64,000 nt of DNA, taken from the NCBI RefSeq assembly GCF_004331465.1, contig NZ_SJKB01000017.1, positions 83,695 to 147,694 on the forward strand, written 5' to 3'. Below, in pieces: positions 8,566 through 17,038 of this stretch. Position 1 is the first letter of the stretch; each line of letters opens with the position of its first letter. The DNA is from Kribbella pittospori (GTDB taxonomy: Bacteria; Actinomycetota; Actinomycetes; Propionibacteriales; Kribbellaceae). The notes under the pieces are model-generated. The model was not told the origin of the DNA, did no database searches, and saw nothing but the letters and a program-made list of their open reading frames with translations. Both the position numbers and the translations under genes were made by a program.

Positions 8566-9011
8566 CCGTTGCCCTTGGCCTCGCGATAGTCGCCGTACGG
8601 CTCGGTGTGCGAGGCACTGAGGTGGATCGCCGGCGGCTCTCCGCCGAGGGCGTCCGGGATGAGCGGCAGCGGTACGTCGGTGGTCAGCGTGACGGTGACC
8701 GTCGACCCAGGCTCGAGGCAGGCCGGATTACAGGTGATCGTGAGCTGGTCGGAGGTCAGCTCAACACCTTGATCCTTCATCGCCAGCCGCGCCGCCTCGA
8801 ACGCCCGCGTCCGCGCCTCGTCCTCCGACAACCCGGCCGGCACGATCACGAACGCCCGCCCCGCCGCCCGAGTCGCCGCGGTCGCGCCGTACGACGCCCG
8901 CTGGACATCGAAAACGGCGAGCATCACGTAGATCAACGGGACCATCAGCAACAATGCCAGCCAGGAGAACTCGACCACCGCGCTACCGCTCTCGTCCCGC
9001 GATCGGTTCAT
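8562..9011 (-). CDS. TadE-like pseudopilin (second copy)
   Basis: A 149-residue membrane protein with the prepilin-like motif SGSAVVEFSWLALLL, where Gly is followed by a Glu at the pilin +5 position, then one hydrophobic helix and an extracytoplasmic domain with a Cys pair (ITCNPACLEPG). TadE-like pseudopilins support assembly of Flp pili. The ATG at 9011 is supported by a four-base ATGA overlap with the upstream TadE-like gene; an upstream in-frame start at 9068 would bury that coupling. Confidence 0.82.
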   Translation of the reverse strand: MNRSRDESGSAVVEFSWLALLLMVPLIYVMLAVFDVQRASYGATAATRAAGRAFVIVPAGLSEDEARTRAFEAARLAMKDQGVELTSDQLTITCNPACLEPGSTVTVTLTTDVPLPLIPDALGGEPPAIHLSASHTEPYGDYREAKGNG

Positions 9012-9418
9012 TCGCCGGTCTCCTTGACGGCATGACCTTCGACGCTGAACGCGACGCCGGGACCCCACAGCCCCAGCGGTGGCATGTGCGCCTTCACGAC
9101 GACCTGCACTCCTGGTTGACCGTCGATGTCGGTCTCCTCGGACTGGACCGCATCGATCAACTGGTCCTTCACCACTCCGTCGATCAGATCGCGCGTCCGA
9201 CCCTCTCCGTCGCCCGGCTGCCGATTCAGCACGGCCGCGTACGCCGCACCCTCGGACGCCGCAGCGGTGAGGGTGTTCCGGACGTACAGATAGAGCCCGA
9301 CCTGCAGGATGCCGAGGAACAAAGGCACCACGAGCATCGACACCAGCACGAAGTCGACCACCGCCGAGCCGCGTTCGTCACGCGACCGGGGCGGATGCGG
9401 GCGGGCGGGGACCATCAC
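9008..9418 (-). CDS. TadE-like pseudopilin (first copy)
   Basis: A 136-residue protein with the processing-type motif ERGSAVVDFVLVSMLVV, an acidic residue five places after Gly, one membrane helix and a short outer domain. It shares a four-base overlap with the upstream Flp-like gene and with the downstream TadE-like gene, so three small pilin-like proteins are translated as a coupled set. Exact roles of the two TadE copies cannot be separated from sequence. Confidence 0.82.
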   Translation of the reverse strand: MMVPARPHPPRSRDERGSAVVDFVLVSMLVVPLFLGILQVGLYLYVRNTLTAAASEGAAYAAVLNRQPGDGEGRTRDLIDGVVKDQLIDAVQSEETDIDGQPGVQVVVKAHMPPLGLWGPGVAFSVEGHAVKETGE

Positions 9419-9609
9419 TTGTTGGAGACGGAGTCCAGTGCGTCCTGCAGCATCTGGGCGAGTTGTTTGCCCGCCAGGCCCCAGATCACGACGACCAGCC
9501 CGGCGGTCATCACGGTGATCAGCACCCAGCCGGGGACGTCGCCGCGCTCCTTCCGTGCGGGCCGTGGCGCCATCAGCGCCACGAACAGTCTCGTCAGCAG
9601 TAGGGACAT
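9415..9609 (-). CDS. small Flp-pilin-like membrane protein
   Basis: A 64-residue protein with a basic N-terminus, the sequence ERGDVPGWVLITVMTAGLVV and one membrane helix, ending in a short amphipathic stretch. Position between tadC and tadE is that of the Flp major pilin in many actinobacterial tad loci. It lacks the Glu-Tyr pair expected after the Gly cleavage site of Flp pilins; Trp is at the +5 position. It may be an unprocessed structural subunit or a helper. Confidence 0.7.
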   Translation of the reverse strand: MSLLLTRLFVALMAPRPARKERGDVPGWVLITVMTAGLVVVIWGLAGKQLAQMLQDALDSVSNK

Positions 9610-9623
9610 GACCTCTCCTCAGT

Positions 9624-10562
9624 TCATCCGGCGATCAGCCGGATTCCGACAGCGCCCGGGTAGAAGGCGAACGCGATGGTGACCGGCAGGACGAGGAACA
9701 CGACCGGGACCATCATCGCGACCTCGCGGCGAGCGCCGGACTCGATCAACTCGCGCCGCCCGGCCTCGCGGATGTCCCCTGCCTGCGCCCGCAGTACGTC
9801 GGCCAGTGGCGTACCGCGTTCGAGTGCGACTGCGAGTCCGTCGGCGAACCTCGACAGCGCGAGCAGACCAGTGCGGTCGGCGAGGCCGTCGAGTGCACGG
9901 ACGAGCGTCTCACCGGCGCGGGTCTCGCCCAGGACCCGCTGGAGTTCATCGGCGAGCTCGCCGCGGCACGACCGGGCGACCCGATCGAGTGCTGCCGCCG
10001 GACCCTCACCGGCCGCCACCGACAGCGCCAGCAACTCGGCCACGGTCGGCAACTCCGCGAGCAGCCGCCGCTCCCGGCGTCGTACCTGCGTGCTCAGATA
10101 GGTGTCTCTGGCAAGTACTCCGAGGACGCCCACCAGGCCGCAGAACACCAGCATCCCGATCGGATTCCCGACTCCGAACGACACCGCGATGATCGAGACG
10201 ACGAGACCTGCTCCGAACGCCGCCGTACCCCACAGCACCTGCTCGATCCGGAACTCCTCGACCGACCGCTCGATCCCAGCCCGCGACAACCGGCGGCGGA
10301 TCGACGCCGCACCACCGAGCAGCCGCTCCAACCTGCCGGCCCCGGCCCGCAGCGACGGCCCGAACAACCGCACGATCGCGTAGAACGGCGAACTGGAGTC
10401 GACCACACCGAGGAACACCTCCGGCCCACCAAGATCACGCAGGTACGGCGCGATCCGGTCGTCGACGGACGGCTTCCTCAAGAACGGCAAACGCCGTACG
10501 ACCAGGAGCAGGCTGAGTCCGAAGAGGACACCCACCAGACCGCCGAGCAGCATCGGGCTCAT
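9624..10562 (-). CDS. tadC: TadC-like inner-membrane assembly protein (GspF superfamily)
   Basis: A 312-residue type II secretion system F-domain protein, with membrane helices near the N-terminus, a cytoplasmic helical F domain around residues 150-280 (LPTVAELLALSVAAGEGPAAAL) and C-terminal helices. It forms, with TadB, the inner-membrane platform on which the TadA ATPase acts during Flp pilus or secretion assembly. Start overlaps the tadB stop by four bases (ATGA). Confidence 0.88.
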   Translation of the reverse strand: MSPMLLGGLVGVLFGLSLLLVVRRLPFLRKPSVDDRIAPYLRDLGGPEVFLGVVDSSSPFYAIVRLFGPSLRAGAGRLERLLGGAASIRRRLSRAGIERSVEEFRIEQVLWGTAAFGAGLVVSIIAVSFGVGNPIGMLVFCGLVGVLGVLARDTYLSTQVRRRERRLLAELPTVAELLALSVAAGEGPAAALDRVARSCRGELADELQRVLGETRAGETLVRALDGLADRTGLLALSRFADGLAVALERGTPLADVLRAQAGDIREAGRRELIESGARREVAMMVPVVFLVLPVTIAFAFYPGAVGIRLIAG

Positions 10563-11419
10563 CGCAGCACCCTCTCGGGCTCGGGCAACCGGCCGATCCG
10601 CAGCATCAGGCGGTACGCGATCACGCAGACCGCTGCACCCACACCGATGATCAGTGCGCCGACCGTCGAGTTGTAGCGCTGGATCACATCACCTTGGAAC
10701 GACAACAACGCAAGCACGAGCCACGGCGCGGCGACCGCGACCCGGGCACCATTGACCGACCAGGACTGTCTGGACTCGAGCTCGGATCTGGTGCGGGCGT
10801 CGTCGCGGAGGAACGTCGACAGCGAACGCAGCAATCGGCCGAGATCCCCACCACCGACCTCGCGCGCGATCCGCAACGCCTCGACCACTCGGTCGCCGAC
10901 GGGATCCGCGAGCCGCGCCTTCAACCGGTCCAGCGAATCCGCGAAGCGGCCCGTCGACGCATAGTCCGCGCCGAACCGGCGGAACGGTTCGCGCAACGGC
11001 AGTGGCCCGCGCTCACCCACTTGGGCCAGCGCCTCGGACAATGAAAGTCCCGCGCGGACCGCGGAGGCGATGTTGTCGACCACATCGGGCCACAGCTCAC
11101 GAAACTCGGCGAGACGCTTCCGCGCGCGGCTCCGCACCAGCGCGACCGGCAGACCGCCCGACATCAGGCCGAACACCACCCCGACGGGCCATGCACCCGA
11201 CACCACGAACATCACCACGAACCCGGCGACGCCGGTGATCAGGCACGCGCCGATGAATGCACCCGGCGTCACACCTTCGATCCCTGCGCTGGCCAGGAGG
11301 TCGCGGCTTCGGGCGATCAGTCGCGCGTCGGTCGCCGGTCGCGTCTCCGCCGGCACCGCGAACGTCCAGATGATCAGCAGCAGGCCGATCCCGAAGAACA
11401 ATCCGAGCAGCAGTCCCAT
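10559..11419 (-). CDS. tadB: TadB-like inner-membrane assembly protein (GspF superfamily)
   Basis: A 286-residue polytopic protein: an N-terminal helix MGLLLGLFFGIGLLLIIW, then a GspF domain (RELWPDVVDNIASAVRAGLS, residues about 125-250) and terminal helices. It is the partner of TadC. The start at 11419 shares one base with the tadA stop (TGATG), which supports it over the longer in-frame extension inside tadA. Confidence 0.88.
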   Translation of the reverse strand: MGLLLGLFFGIGLLLIIWTFAVPAETRPATDARLIARSRDLLASAGIEGVTPGAFIGACLITGVAGFVVMFVVSGAWPVGVVFGLMSGGLPVALVRSRARKRLAEFRELWPDVVDNIASAVRAGLSLSEALAQVGERGPLPLREPFRRFGADYASTGRFADSLDRLKARLADPVGDRVVEALRIAREVGGGDLGRLLRSLSTFLRDDARTRSELESRQSWSVNGARVAVAAPWLVLALLSFQGDVIQRYNSTVGALIIGVGAAVCVIAYRLMLRIGRLPEPERVLR

Positions 11420-12693
11420 CAGCCCACCCCCCGCGGCAACTCGGTCAGCAGCCCGGACAGGGAGTACCCCGCATGCTTGAAGCGCTCGGGATGCGGCAGA
11501 TGTCCTTCGGCCCGTCGCAACTGTCCGTCGGCCGTGCCGAACACCGTCTCGGTCTCGATCGCCTGCTCCTCGATCCGCCCACTGACCGCGACGATCTCTC
11601 GCACCCGCCGCTGCCCGTCCGCCCCGATCCCGAGATGGATGACGAGATCCACGCAGCCGGCCACGGTCGGAAGCACGAACCGGGACCCGATGTTCTCGCC
11701 GGCCAGCAACGGCAACGTGCACATCTTGGTCAGGGCCTCGCGTGCCGAGTTCGCATGGATCGTGCACATGCCGGGCAATCCACTGTTGAGAGCCAAGAGG
11801 AGATCAAGGCACTCCTCGCCGCGGACCTCACCGACGATCAGCCGGGACGGGCGCATCCGCAGCGATTCCTTCACCAGGTCGCGCAGGCGCACCTCGCCCG
11901 TGCCTTCGAGACCCGCCTGCCGCGTCTGCATGGACACCCAGTCCGGAATTGGCAGTTTGATTTCGAAGACCTCTTCGCAGCTGATCACGCGTTCGCTGCC
12001 CGGGATCGAGCCGGCCAGCGCGTTCAGCATCGTGGTCTTGCCGGCCTGCGTGCCGCCCGAAACCAGGATGTTCAGGCCGACTGCAACCGCGGCGTCCAGG
12101 ACCGCGGCCGCGTGCGGGGTCAGCGATCCGAGCGCGACCAGGTCGCTCAGCCGGGTCGCGCGGACCGTGAATTTCCGAATGTTGATGGCTGCGTAGCGTT
12201 GAGTGATCCCGCCCAGAACGATGTGCACGCGGCTGCCGTCGGGCAGTCGCGCGTCGGTGAACGGCTGCGAGACATCGATCCGGCGGCCGGTCGTCTTCAG
12301 CATCCGCTCGACCAGATCGCTGACCTCTTCCTCGGTCAGCACCGTCGTGGTCAGCTCATGCCGGCCTTCCCGCGCAATGAACACGCGGCTCGGCTCATTG
12401 ATCCAGATCTCTTCGACCGCCGGGTCATCCAGGAATCGCTGCAGCGGCCCGAACCCCGCGACGCGGTCGTGCACCTCCCGGCTGACCGCTTCCACATCCA
12501 CGATCGGCGGAACCACCCCGGTCAGGCTGCGCTCGTCGTACTCCCGAACGACGGTCGCGACGATCGCGTTCACCGCCCCCGGATCCCGCAGCGGGTCGAT
12601 CCCCTCCCGGCGTACGACGTCACGCACTTGGGCATCGATCAGCTCGACGGCGTCCCGGCCCGGCCGGCGCGCGGCGAGTCTGTCGGCTGCCAT
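11419..12693 (-). CDS. tadA: TadA/CpaF pilus assembly ATPase
   Basis: A 424-residue secretion ATPase that powers Flp pilus assembly. Walker A is SGGTQAGKTTML, followed by the Asp-box region (VISCEEVFEIKLP), the His box (MCTIHANSAREAL) and Walker B (RLIVGEVRGEECLDLL). The N-terminal domain contains DPAVEEIWINEPSRVFI, a CpaF hallmark. The ATG at 12693 is preferred over an upstream in-frame start. First visible gene of a minus-strand operon running to 8128. No tadZ or prepilin peptidase lies next to it. Confidence 0.93.
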   Translation of the reverse strand: MAADRLAARRPGRDAVELIDAQVRDVVRREGIDPLRDPGAVNAIVATVVREYDERSLTGVVPPIVDVEAVSREVHDRVAGFGPLQRFLDDPAVEEIWINEPSRVFIAREGRHELTTTVLTEEEVSDLVERMLKTTGRRIDVSQPFTDARLPDGSRVHIVLGGITQRYAAINIRKFTVRATRLSDLVALGSLTPHAAAVLDAAVAVGLNILVSGGTQAGKTTMLNALAGSIPGSERVISCEEVFEIKLPIPDWVSMQTRQAGLEGTGEVRLRDLVKESLRMRPSRLIVGEVRGEECLDLLLALNSGLPGMCTIHANSAREALTKMCTLPLLAGENIGSRFVLPTVAGCVDLVIHLGIGADGQRRVREIVAVSGRIEEQAIETETVFGTADGQLRRAEGHLPHPERFKHAGYSLSGLLTELPRGVG

Positions 12694-12872
12694 CGGTCTC
12701 CCCAGAAGTCCCGTCGGCGACCACTTGATCACCGTGCGCGACCATCCTGTCAAGCCTGAGGCTCACCTGCCACTCGGCTCCGGCAGGCTGTGGATAACTT
12801 CTGCCGCCGGCGGTGTAACGCGGCGGGGTGCAGGGAGCGTCAAGAGGGTGAGACAACGACCGGGAGGGTGAC

Positions 12873-13373
12873 TTGACGCGAGCTACCGAGGATTTCGAGG
12901 AGTTCGCCAGAGCGCGTACTCCGAGGCTGTACCGAACCGCCTGGCTGCTCGCCGGTGAGCACCACCTGGCCGAGGACCTGGTCCAGGAGACGCTGGCGAA
13001 GTTGTACCGGTCCTGGCGCCGGATCGACCACGTCGAGAGCCTGCCGGCGTACGCACAGACGGTGCTGGCGCGCACCTACGTCTCGCAGCGGCGGCGGCGG
13101 AGCTCGACCGAGCAACCGAGCGCGACGCTGCCGGACCGAGCAGAGCGTCCCGGAGACCCCGAGCTTCGACTGTCCCTCCAGCAGGCACTCGCCGAGCTGG
13201 CCCCGCTTGATCGTGCGGTGCTCGTACTGCGGTTCTTCGAAGATCGCAGCGTCGAACAGGTCGCGCTCGATCTCGGCAAGACGGCCGGTGCGATCAGGAC
13301 CCGGACGTCGCGTGCCCTGGACCGCCTCCGGGCGGTGCTCGGTGACGAGGCCGTCCACCTGACCACCCTCTGA
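12873..13373 (+). CDS. SigE-family ECF RNA polymerase sigma factor
   Basis: A 166-residue ECF sigma factor. Region 2 (YRTAWLLAGEHHLAEDLVQE, residues about 20-40) recognises the -10 element, and region 4 (LDRAVLVLRFFEDRSVEQVA, residues about 110-150) the -35. The start is TTG at 12873, five bases after GGGAGG; a GTG at 12868 is out of frame and stops at once. Lies 16 bases upstream of a single-pass membrane protein that probably acts as its anti-sigma or signal partner. Confidence 0.92.
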   Translation: MTRATEDFEEFARARTPRLYRTAWLLAGEHHLAEDLVQETLAKLYRSWRRIDHVESLPAYAQTVLARTYVSQRRRRSSTEQPSATLPDRAERPGDPELRLSLQQALAELAPLDRAVLVLRFFEDRSVEQVALDLGKTAGAIRTRTSRALDRLRAVLGDEAVHLTTL

Positions 13374-13389
13374 CCCTGGGAGAACCTCG

Positions 13390-14157
13390 ATGACACCTCT
13401 GAACGACAACCTGCCCGACCTGATGAATCGGGCCACCGAGAACCTCGAACCGAACGCGACCGACCTGGTCGAGCGCGGCATCCGGCGTGGGCAGGTCCTG
13501 CGTCGGCGCCGGACGGCCCTCGCCGGCGCCGGCGGAGCATTCGCAGTACTGGCCACCGTCGGGATCGTTGTCGCCGGCACCCAAGCCCTCGGCGGCCGCC
13601 CGTCAGGGCAGCCTCCGTTCGCGGCGGCACCGACCCCGGCACCCACCGCGACCAGCAGCGGTACGACGCCCAGCGCCGGCCAGCAGGACGTGGCGACGAA
13701 GAAGGGGATTCTCGTCACGCTGCAGTCGCTCCTCCCACCGGGGACCAGGGTCAGCAAGCCGACGAGCTTCGGCGACGACTTCATCGGCGCATCCGTCCGG
13801 GCCGATGACGGTAAGGGGGCGTCGTACGTCGAGGTGCTGATCAAGACCGAGAAGACTCCGATCTCCTGCCCGCCGGAGCACCCTGAGAACTGCACCACCC
13901 GCCCCGACGGGACGCTCGTCATCGCTTCGACGTACGCGGGAACGGGTCTGCCGAGCGAACCACGGAGCAACTACGTGACGATCGCCCACCCCGACGGCCG
14001 GACCATCTCACTGGGCAGCGCCAACGCGACCGCCTACAAGAAGGCTGTGCCGACTCGCGCCAAGCCGCTGCTGTCGACAGCACAGCTGATCGCGATGGCC
14101 GACAGTCCGAAGTGGACCTACCCGCCCGTCGGCTGGGGCCGGGACCTCAACCGCTAG
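13390..14157 (+). CDS. single-pass membrane protein paired with ECF sigma factor
   Basis: A 255-residue protein with a short cytoplasmic N-terminus (about 45 residues, RRGQVLRRRRTALAG before the helix), one membrane helix at residues about 46-65, a Pro/Ala/Thr-rich linker and an extracytoplasmic domain of about 150 residues with one Cys pair (PISCPPEHPENC). It follows the ECF sigma gene by 16 bases, the usual position of an anti-sigma or accessory sensor. No recognised anti-sigma zinc motif is visible, so that role is inferred from position. Confidence 0.8.
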   Translation: MTPLNDNLPDLMNRATENLEPNATDLVERGIRRGQVLRRRRTALAGAGGAFAVLATVGIVVAGTQALGGRPSGQPPFAAAPTPAPTATSSGTTPSAGQQDVATKKGILVTLQSLLPPGTRVSKPTSFGDDFIGASVRADDGKGASYVEVLIKTEKTPISCPPEHPENCTTRPDGTLVIASTYAGTGLPSEPRSNYVTIAHPDGRTISLGSANATAYKKAVPTRAKPLLSTAQLIAMADSPKWTYPPVGWGRDLNR

Positions 14158-14170
14158 CGTCCCGAGTCGG

Positions 14171-14914
14171 TCAGCGGTGGACGAGGGTGTGTTCGAAGGA
14201 ATAGCGGCTGGCTCGGAACAGGTGGGAGCCGTATTCGACGGGCTGGCCGTGGTCGTCGTACGTGATGCGGGTGGTGGCCAGCAGCGGGCAGCCGGGCTCC
14301 TCGGACAGGAGTCTGGCCTGCTCGGTGCTGGCGGGTACGGCGGAGATGGTCTGGTGCGCCACCTTCAGTCGCACGCCCTCGGCGCGTAGGAGCTCGTACA
14401 GTCCTCGCTCGGCCAGCGTGACCGGGTCCGTCTCGAGCATGTCGGGCGGGAGCCAGTTCCGCATCAGCGCCAGCGGCTCGCCGTCCGCCCGCCGCAGTCG
14501 CTCGATCCTCAGCACCCGGTCGCCCTGCTCGCACTGCAGCGCGGTCGCCACGTCCGCGTTCGCCGGGCTGATCCCGAACCGCAGTACTTCGGTCTCCGGC
14601 TTCCGGTGAGCCGCGGCCAGGTCGTCGTACAGGCTGGTGAGCTCCAGGGAACGCCGTACCTGGCCCGAGTGGCCGACCACCTGCGTGCCGACGCCGCGCT
14701 TGCGCACCAGCAGCCCCTGGTCGACCAGGCGCGCGATCGCCTGCCGCACAGTCGGCCGGCTCAAGCCATAGGCCTCCGCCAGGTCCACCTCGTTGCTCAG
14801 CCGAGACCCGACCGGCAACTCGCCACCCTGGATCGCCGCCTCGAGCTGCTGCGCCAGCTGCACATGTAACGGCGTACGACTGCTCCGATCAACCCGGACC
14901 TGCACGGTGCTCAT
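14171..14914 (-). CDS. GntR/HutC-family transcriptional regulator
   Basis: A 247-residue regulator with an N-terminal winged helix (LSNEVDLAEAYGLSRPTVRQ, residues about 40-60) and a C-terminal UTRA ligand domain ending in YGSHLFRASRYSFEHTLV. The ATG at 14914 is preferred over a TTG two codons upstream. It closely resembles the GntR at 34498 that faces the inositol genes (shared ELTSLYDDL, RNWLPP and FRA/YRAD segments), so the two are probably paralogues. It is divergent from the Gfo/Idh/MocA gene at 15237. Confidence 0.9.
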   Translation of the reverse strand: MSTVQVRVDRSSRTPLHVQLAQQLEAAIQGGELPVGSRLSNEVDLAEAYGLSRPTVRQAIARLVDQGLLVRKRGVGTQVVGHSGQVRRSLELTSLYDDLAAAHRKPETEVLRFGISPANADVATALQCEQGDRVLRIERLRRADGEPLALMRNWLPPDMLETDPVTLAERGLYELLRAEGVRLKVAHQTISAVPASTEQARLLSEEPGCPLLATTRITYDDHGQPVEYGSHLFRASRYSFEHTLVHR

Positions 14915-15236
14915 GCGCAAATACTGCGTCCTGCGCCCTGATCCGTCGACCCAACACCCAGATTTGATCAGATCCCTCCGTTACCGAATCACCTGATTGT
15001 CGGCACCAGCGACCCGGATGAACGCCGGGCGGACGGCAGATGAAGGGCGGAGATCCGGGGGCGGGGCGGCGCTGGGGCGGAGCGACAGACTCCTACGCTG
15101 AGGGCTGGGGGTCGGGTCCGGATGGCGGGCCAGGGATGTTTGGTGGTGGGGGCGTGCGGGAGGATGACATCTTCGGTGTCGAATTCGCCGGCACGGTCGT
15201 GCCGCGCCCGCCGTACCGCTGACGATGAGGAGAAGC
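14915..15236. other. 322-bp divergent intergenic region, no gene seen
   Basis: This gap separates the GntR gene and the Gfo/Idh/MocA gene. The half next to GntR is relatively AT-rich and holds a 14-base near-palindrome (14961-14974). The half next to the oxidoreductase is G-rich. I see no coding frame worth calling and no terminator-like hairpin with a T-run. Confidence 0.6.
14961..14974. promoter_or_regulatory. near-palindrome, candidate GntR operator
   Basis: GATTTGATCAGATC matches its own reverse complement except for one base pair (GATxTGATCAxATC). It lies about 47 bases upstream of the GntR start, in the AT-rich part of the gap. GntR/HutC dimers bind short palindromes of this kind. Inferred from symmetry and position. 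Confidence 0.35.
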
Positions 15237-16238
15237 ATGGAACCGCTGCGTATCGGGATCCTTGGTGCTGCCCGGATCGCGGGGAGGGCGATCGCCGACC
15301 CGGCGCGCCCGAGCGGGGCGCGACTGGTGGCCGTCGCCGCGCGCGACCGGGACCGGGCCGAGGCGTTCGCGGCGGAGCACGGGGTCGAGAAGGTGCACGC
15401 GTCGTACGAGGACGTGATCGCCGATCCCGAGGTCGAGGCGATCTACAACCCGCTGGCGAACTCGTTGCACGGTCCCTGGAACCTGAGGGCGATTGCCGCG
15501 GGCAAACATGTGCTCACGGAGAAGCCGTCGGCCAGCAACGCGACCGAGGCAGCGGCGGTGCGCGACGCTGCCGCGGAGCACGGTGTGGTGCTGATGGAGG
15601 GCTTCCACTACGTCTTCCACCCGGTGACCCGCCGGCTGCACGAGCTGCTCGCCAAGGGCGAGCTGGGCGACCTGCAGCACGTCGAGACGACCATGGTGAT
15701 GCCACCGCCGCCGGACGACGACCCGCGCTGGTCGCTGCCGCTGGCCGGCGGTGCAGTGATGGACGTCGGTTGCTACGCCCTGCACGCCCAGCGCATGGTC
15801 GCGCCGTGGGCCGGTGGAGCACCCAGACTGGTCAGCGCCCGGGCCGGTGAGCGGAAGCGGCTGCCCGGTGTGGACGAGTGGTTGAACGCCGACCTCGAGT
15901 TCCCGAACGGTGCGACCGGATCGGTGCGGACGAGCATGGCGGCGGAGACGCTCGACTTCAGCTGCAAGATCGTCGGCACCCGCGGTGAGGCGTTCGCGCC
16001 CAGCTTCGTGCTGCCGCATCTGGACGACCGGGTGATCGTCACCACCAAGGAGGACCACTGGGTCGAGCAGCTCGGCCGCAAGTCGTCGTACGCCTATCAG
16101 CTGGAGGCGTTCACCGCTCGCGTTCGCAACGGTGCACCGTTGCCGATCGACGCGGATGACGCGGTCGCGACCATGACGCTGATCGACGAGTGCTACCGGA
16201 CGGCCGGTCTGGAGCCTCGTCCGACGACCACGCTCTAG
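15237..16238 (+). CDS. Gfo/Idh/MocA-family oxidoreductase
   Basis: A 333-residue NAD(P)-dependent sugar/polyol dehydrogenase-like protein. The N-terminal Rossmann motif is RIGILGAARIAGRAI, with the diagnostic EKP loop in HVLTEKPSASNATE, and the C-terminal half is the beta-sheet substrate domain (MDVGCYALHAQRM). ATG at 15237 is chosen because AGGAG precedes it; an in-frame ATG lies four codons upstream. It is divergent from the GntR regulator and is its likely target. Substrate unknown; a sugar or cyclitol is plausible. Confidence 0.88.
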   Translation: MEPLRIGILGAARIAGRAIADPARPSGARLVAVAARDRDRAEAFAAEHGVEKVHASYEDVIADPEVEAIYNPLANSLHGPWNLRAIAAGKHVLTEKPSASNATEAAAVRDAAAEHGVVLMEGFHYVFHPVTRRLHELLAKGELGDLQHVETTMVMPPPPDDDPRWSLPLAGGAVMDVGCYALHAQRMVAPWAGGAPRLVSARAGERKRLPGVDEWLNADLEFPNGATGSVRTSMAAETLDFSCKIVGTRGEAFAPSFVLPHLDDRVIVTTKEDHWVEQLGRKSSYAYQLEAFTARVRNGAPLPIDADDAVATMTLIDECYRTAGLEPRPTTTL

Positions 16239-16255
16239 TCCTCCCGACGGCTGCG

Positions 16256-16954
16256 CTAGCTCTTCCCGGCGGCTGCGCGGGCGAAGGCCTCGATCAGTGC
16301 ATGCGGTCGAGTGCCGTCGCCCGCCAGCTCCGGCTGGAACAGCGTGGCCAGGTAGAACGGGTGATCGGGCAACTCCGCGATGCGCGGATCGCCCGTGTCG
16401 TCGTACCCGCTGAAGACCATGCCGTGGTCCCGCAGTACGTCGAGGCGGGCGGAGTCGAGGCCGTAGGAGCAGTGGTACCGCTCCATCGACCGCTCGACGC
16501 CCAGCAGCTCGGCTGCGCGGGTCCCCGGCGTCACCTGGACCGGACCCTCGTGACCGTCGAGTGAGCACTCCAGCGCGACGATCAGCAGATCGTCTGCCGC
16601 CGGGTTGCTCTCGCCATGCTGCACGCCCGACAGACCGCAGACGTTGCGGGCGAACTCCAGCATTGCGTGCTGGAACCCGCCACACGTGCCGAGGAACGGG
16701 ATCCCGTTCTCCCGGGCGATCCGGACCGCCGTGACCGCGCCGGCCTCGTCCTTGTACGGGCTCCCCGGCAGCAGCCAGATGCCGTCGAACCCCTTCAGCG
16801 ACTCGTCGGCCTCCTCGGTCGGCACCCAGTACACGTCGAGATCGAGGTTGTCGCGTTCCTTCAACCGGTCGAGCAGACCGGGCACCCGCGCATGCGAGCG
16901 GACGTGCGGCGAGCGGTCGGCGACCAGGGCGATGCGTCCGGCGTAGGCGTTCAT
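16256..16954 (-). CDS. CTP-synthase-like glutamine amidotransferase domain protein
   Basis: A 232-residue stand-alone class I glutamine amidotransferase related to the C-terminal domain of CTP synthase. The nucleophile-elbow Cys is in FLGTCGGFQHAML. In the position of the catalytic His-x-Glu the protein reads TLFQPEL, Gln replacing His, so ammonia release may be weak or the reaction different. An ATG three codons upstream (16963) is equally possible. Divergent from the LysR gene at 17032. The physiological substrate is unknown. Confidence 0.75.
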   Translation of the reverse strand: MNAYAGRIALVADRSPHVRSHARVPGLLDRLKERDNLDLDVYWVPTEEADESLKGFDGIWLLPGSPYKDEAGAVTAVRIARENGIPFLGTCGGFQHAMLEFARNVCGLSGVQHGESNPAADDLLIVALECSLDGHEGPVQVTPGTRAAELLGVERSMERYHCSYGLDSARLDVLRDHGMVFSGYDDTGDPRIAELPDHPFYLATLFQPELAGDGTRPHALIEAFARAAAGKS

Positions 16955-17024
16955 AGCCACCATCCTGGGCGTCCGACCGGCATCAGGGCCAACGATGATC
17001 TCTGCACTGGGCATAAGGGATACT

Positions 17025-17038
17025 GATCCATGTGGATC
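17025..17038. promoter_or_regulatory. inverted repeat overlapping the LysR start codon
   Basis: GATCCA-TG-TGGATC is a perfect six-base inverted repeat that covers the GTG start at 17032. It could be an autoregulatory site or a short hairpin limiting translation. Position is striking, but the arms are short and chance is possible. Confidence 0.3.

Noticed and set aside
15040..15222. 60-codon plus-strand frame rich in Gly and Asp before the Gfo/Idh/MocA gene
   Set aside because: No ribosome-binding site fitting the start, biased composition, and it lies in a G-rich control region.
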